Below the pieces are notes generated by a model. That model searched no databases and was not told where the DNA came from. It saw nothing but the letters and a program-made list of their open reading frames with translations. Positions 63,644 through 64,000 of a DNA stretch of 64,000 nt are shown here, piece after piece. Source of the DNA: Massilia sp. Bi118 (lineage in GTDB: Bacteria > Pseudomonadota > Gammaproteobacteria > Burkholderiales > Burkholderiaceae_D). Made by a program: the position numbers and the translations under genes. Location: contig NZ_CAKKMV010000015.1 in NCBI RefSeq assembly GCF_918697865.1, positions 1 through 64,000 on the forward strand, written 5' to 3'. How positions within the stretch are numbered: the stretch's first letter is position 1; each line of letters begins with the position of its first letter.

Positions 63644-64000
63644 TCAAGCCGGGACCAGTCGCACTAATGTGATTTCGGACGGCGCCCCGAAGCGCTTCGG
63701 CGGTCCCCAATAGCCGGTGCCGCGGCTGGTGTACACCCACAGCGAGCGCACCCGGTTCAGGCCGGCAACGAAGGGCTGCTGCAGCGGCACGAAGAAATTC
63801 CAGGGGAAGAACTGGCCGCCATGGGTGTGGCCGGACAACTGCAGGTCGAAGCCGGCGTCGGCGGCTGCCGGCGCACTGCGCGGCTGGTGGGCGAGCAGCA
63901 CCTTGACGGCAACGTCGGCCGGCGCCCCGGCCGCCGCCTGCTGCGGATCGCTCCTGTGGGCCGGATTGAAATGCTGGGCCGTGTAGTCGGTCACGCCGGC
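63644..64000 (-). CDS. Metallophosphoesterase, 3' part only
   Basis: The visible 118 codons encode the C-terminal part of a calcineurin-like phosphoesterase. KVLLAHQPRSA and LSGHTHGGQFFPWNFFVPLQ hold the final metal-binding histidines (GHTHGGQ). The last conserved part is YTSRGTGYWGPPKRFGAPSE. This layout matches YkuE-like membrane-linked phosphodiesterases. The frame stays open to the window edge, so the start lies beyond position 64000. Confidence 0.85.
   Translation of the reverse strand, partial: AGVTDYTAQHFNPAHRSDPQQAAAGAPADVAVKVLLAHQPRSAPAAADAGFDLQLSGHTHGGQFFPWNFFVPLQQPFVAGLNRVRSLWVYTSRGTGYWGPPKRFGAPSEITLVRLVPA

Overview
The window is a contiguous piece of chromosome from a GC-rich Gram-negative bacterium, most likely a betaproteobacterium of the Oxalobacteraceae (Massilia/Telluria-like). 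That placement is an inference. It rests on the mixture of PhaC/PhaR, BamD, a complete MSHA-type pilus locus, PEP-CTERM surface proteins, a fused indolepyruvate ferredoxin oxidoreductase and families of short intergenic palindromes. Coding density is high and no gap without a gene reaches 300 bases. No prophage, transposase, rRNA or CRISPR array is present. One tRNA gene, tRNA-Leu(UAA), is found.

Layout. Bases 1-11.2 kb are housekeeping: metC, rimO, phaR and phaC (polyhydroxyalkanoate storage), a small membrane protein, pgeF-rluD, bamD, yaaA, a PIN-domain protein and a methionine aminotransferase. Bases 11.3-28.1 kb hold sixteen tightly packed minus-strand genes that build an MSHA-type type IV pilus. 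Transcription order is mshE-G-B-A-C-D-O-P-Q, then a gap with a candidate promoter, then mshI-I2-J-K-L-M-N. This is a circular permutation of the classical Vibrio order. MshE carries an N-terminal c-di-GMP binding motif.

Bases 28.3-39.7 kb carry a histidine phosphatase, an APH-type kinase and an acyl-CoA dehydrogenase, which resemble a split ACAD10/ACAD11 or LvaA-type module. Next come a 1505-residue hybrid histidine kinase translationally coupled to a response-regulator diguanylate cyclase, and an opposing MaoC plus two-subunit acyl-CoA dehydrogenase operon. Bases 39.9-48.2 kb hold two PEP-CTERM proteins, the Prc protease, a small M50-like membrane protein, thymidine kinase, an N-terminal-nucleophile acylase, an orphan ParB-like protein and the tRNA.

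Bases 48.3-53.9 kb hold the indolepyruvate oxidoreductase, a divergent Lrp/AsnC regulator with an 8+8 bp palindrome between them, and a succinate-semialdehyde dehydrogenase. Bases 53.9-56.5 kb are an orphan-rich stretch of small unknown proteins and structured intergenic DNA, ending in the SRAP/YedK gene. Bases 56.5-61.4 kb contain three near-identical tandem genes for beta-helix lipoproteins, one with an extra DUF4214 domain. The window ends with a DUF1566-like protein, an M28 peptidase and the 3' part of a metallophosphoesterase gene.

The most distinctive signals are the beta-helix triplication with duplicated leaders and terminators, the permuted c-di-GMP-linked MSHA locus, the split kinase/ACAD module, a multi-hairpin element closed by a 13-bp inverted repeat upstream of a 38-residue ORF, and four constant-length (86-88 bp) paired-hairpin repeats plus two single arms. 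All identifications come from reading motifs by eye; no database search was run.
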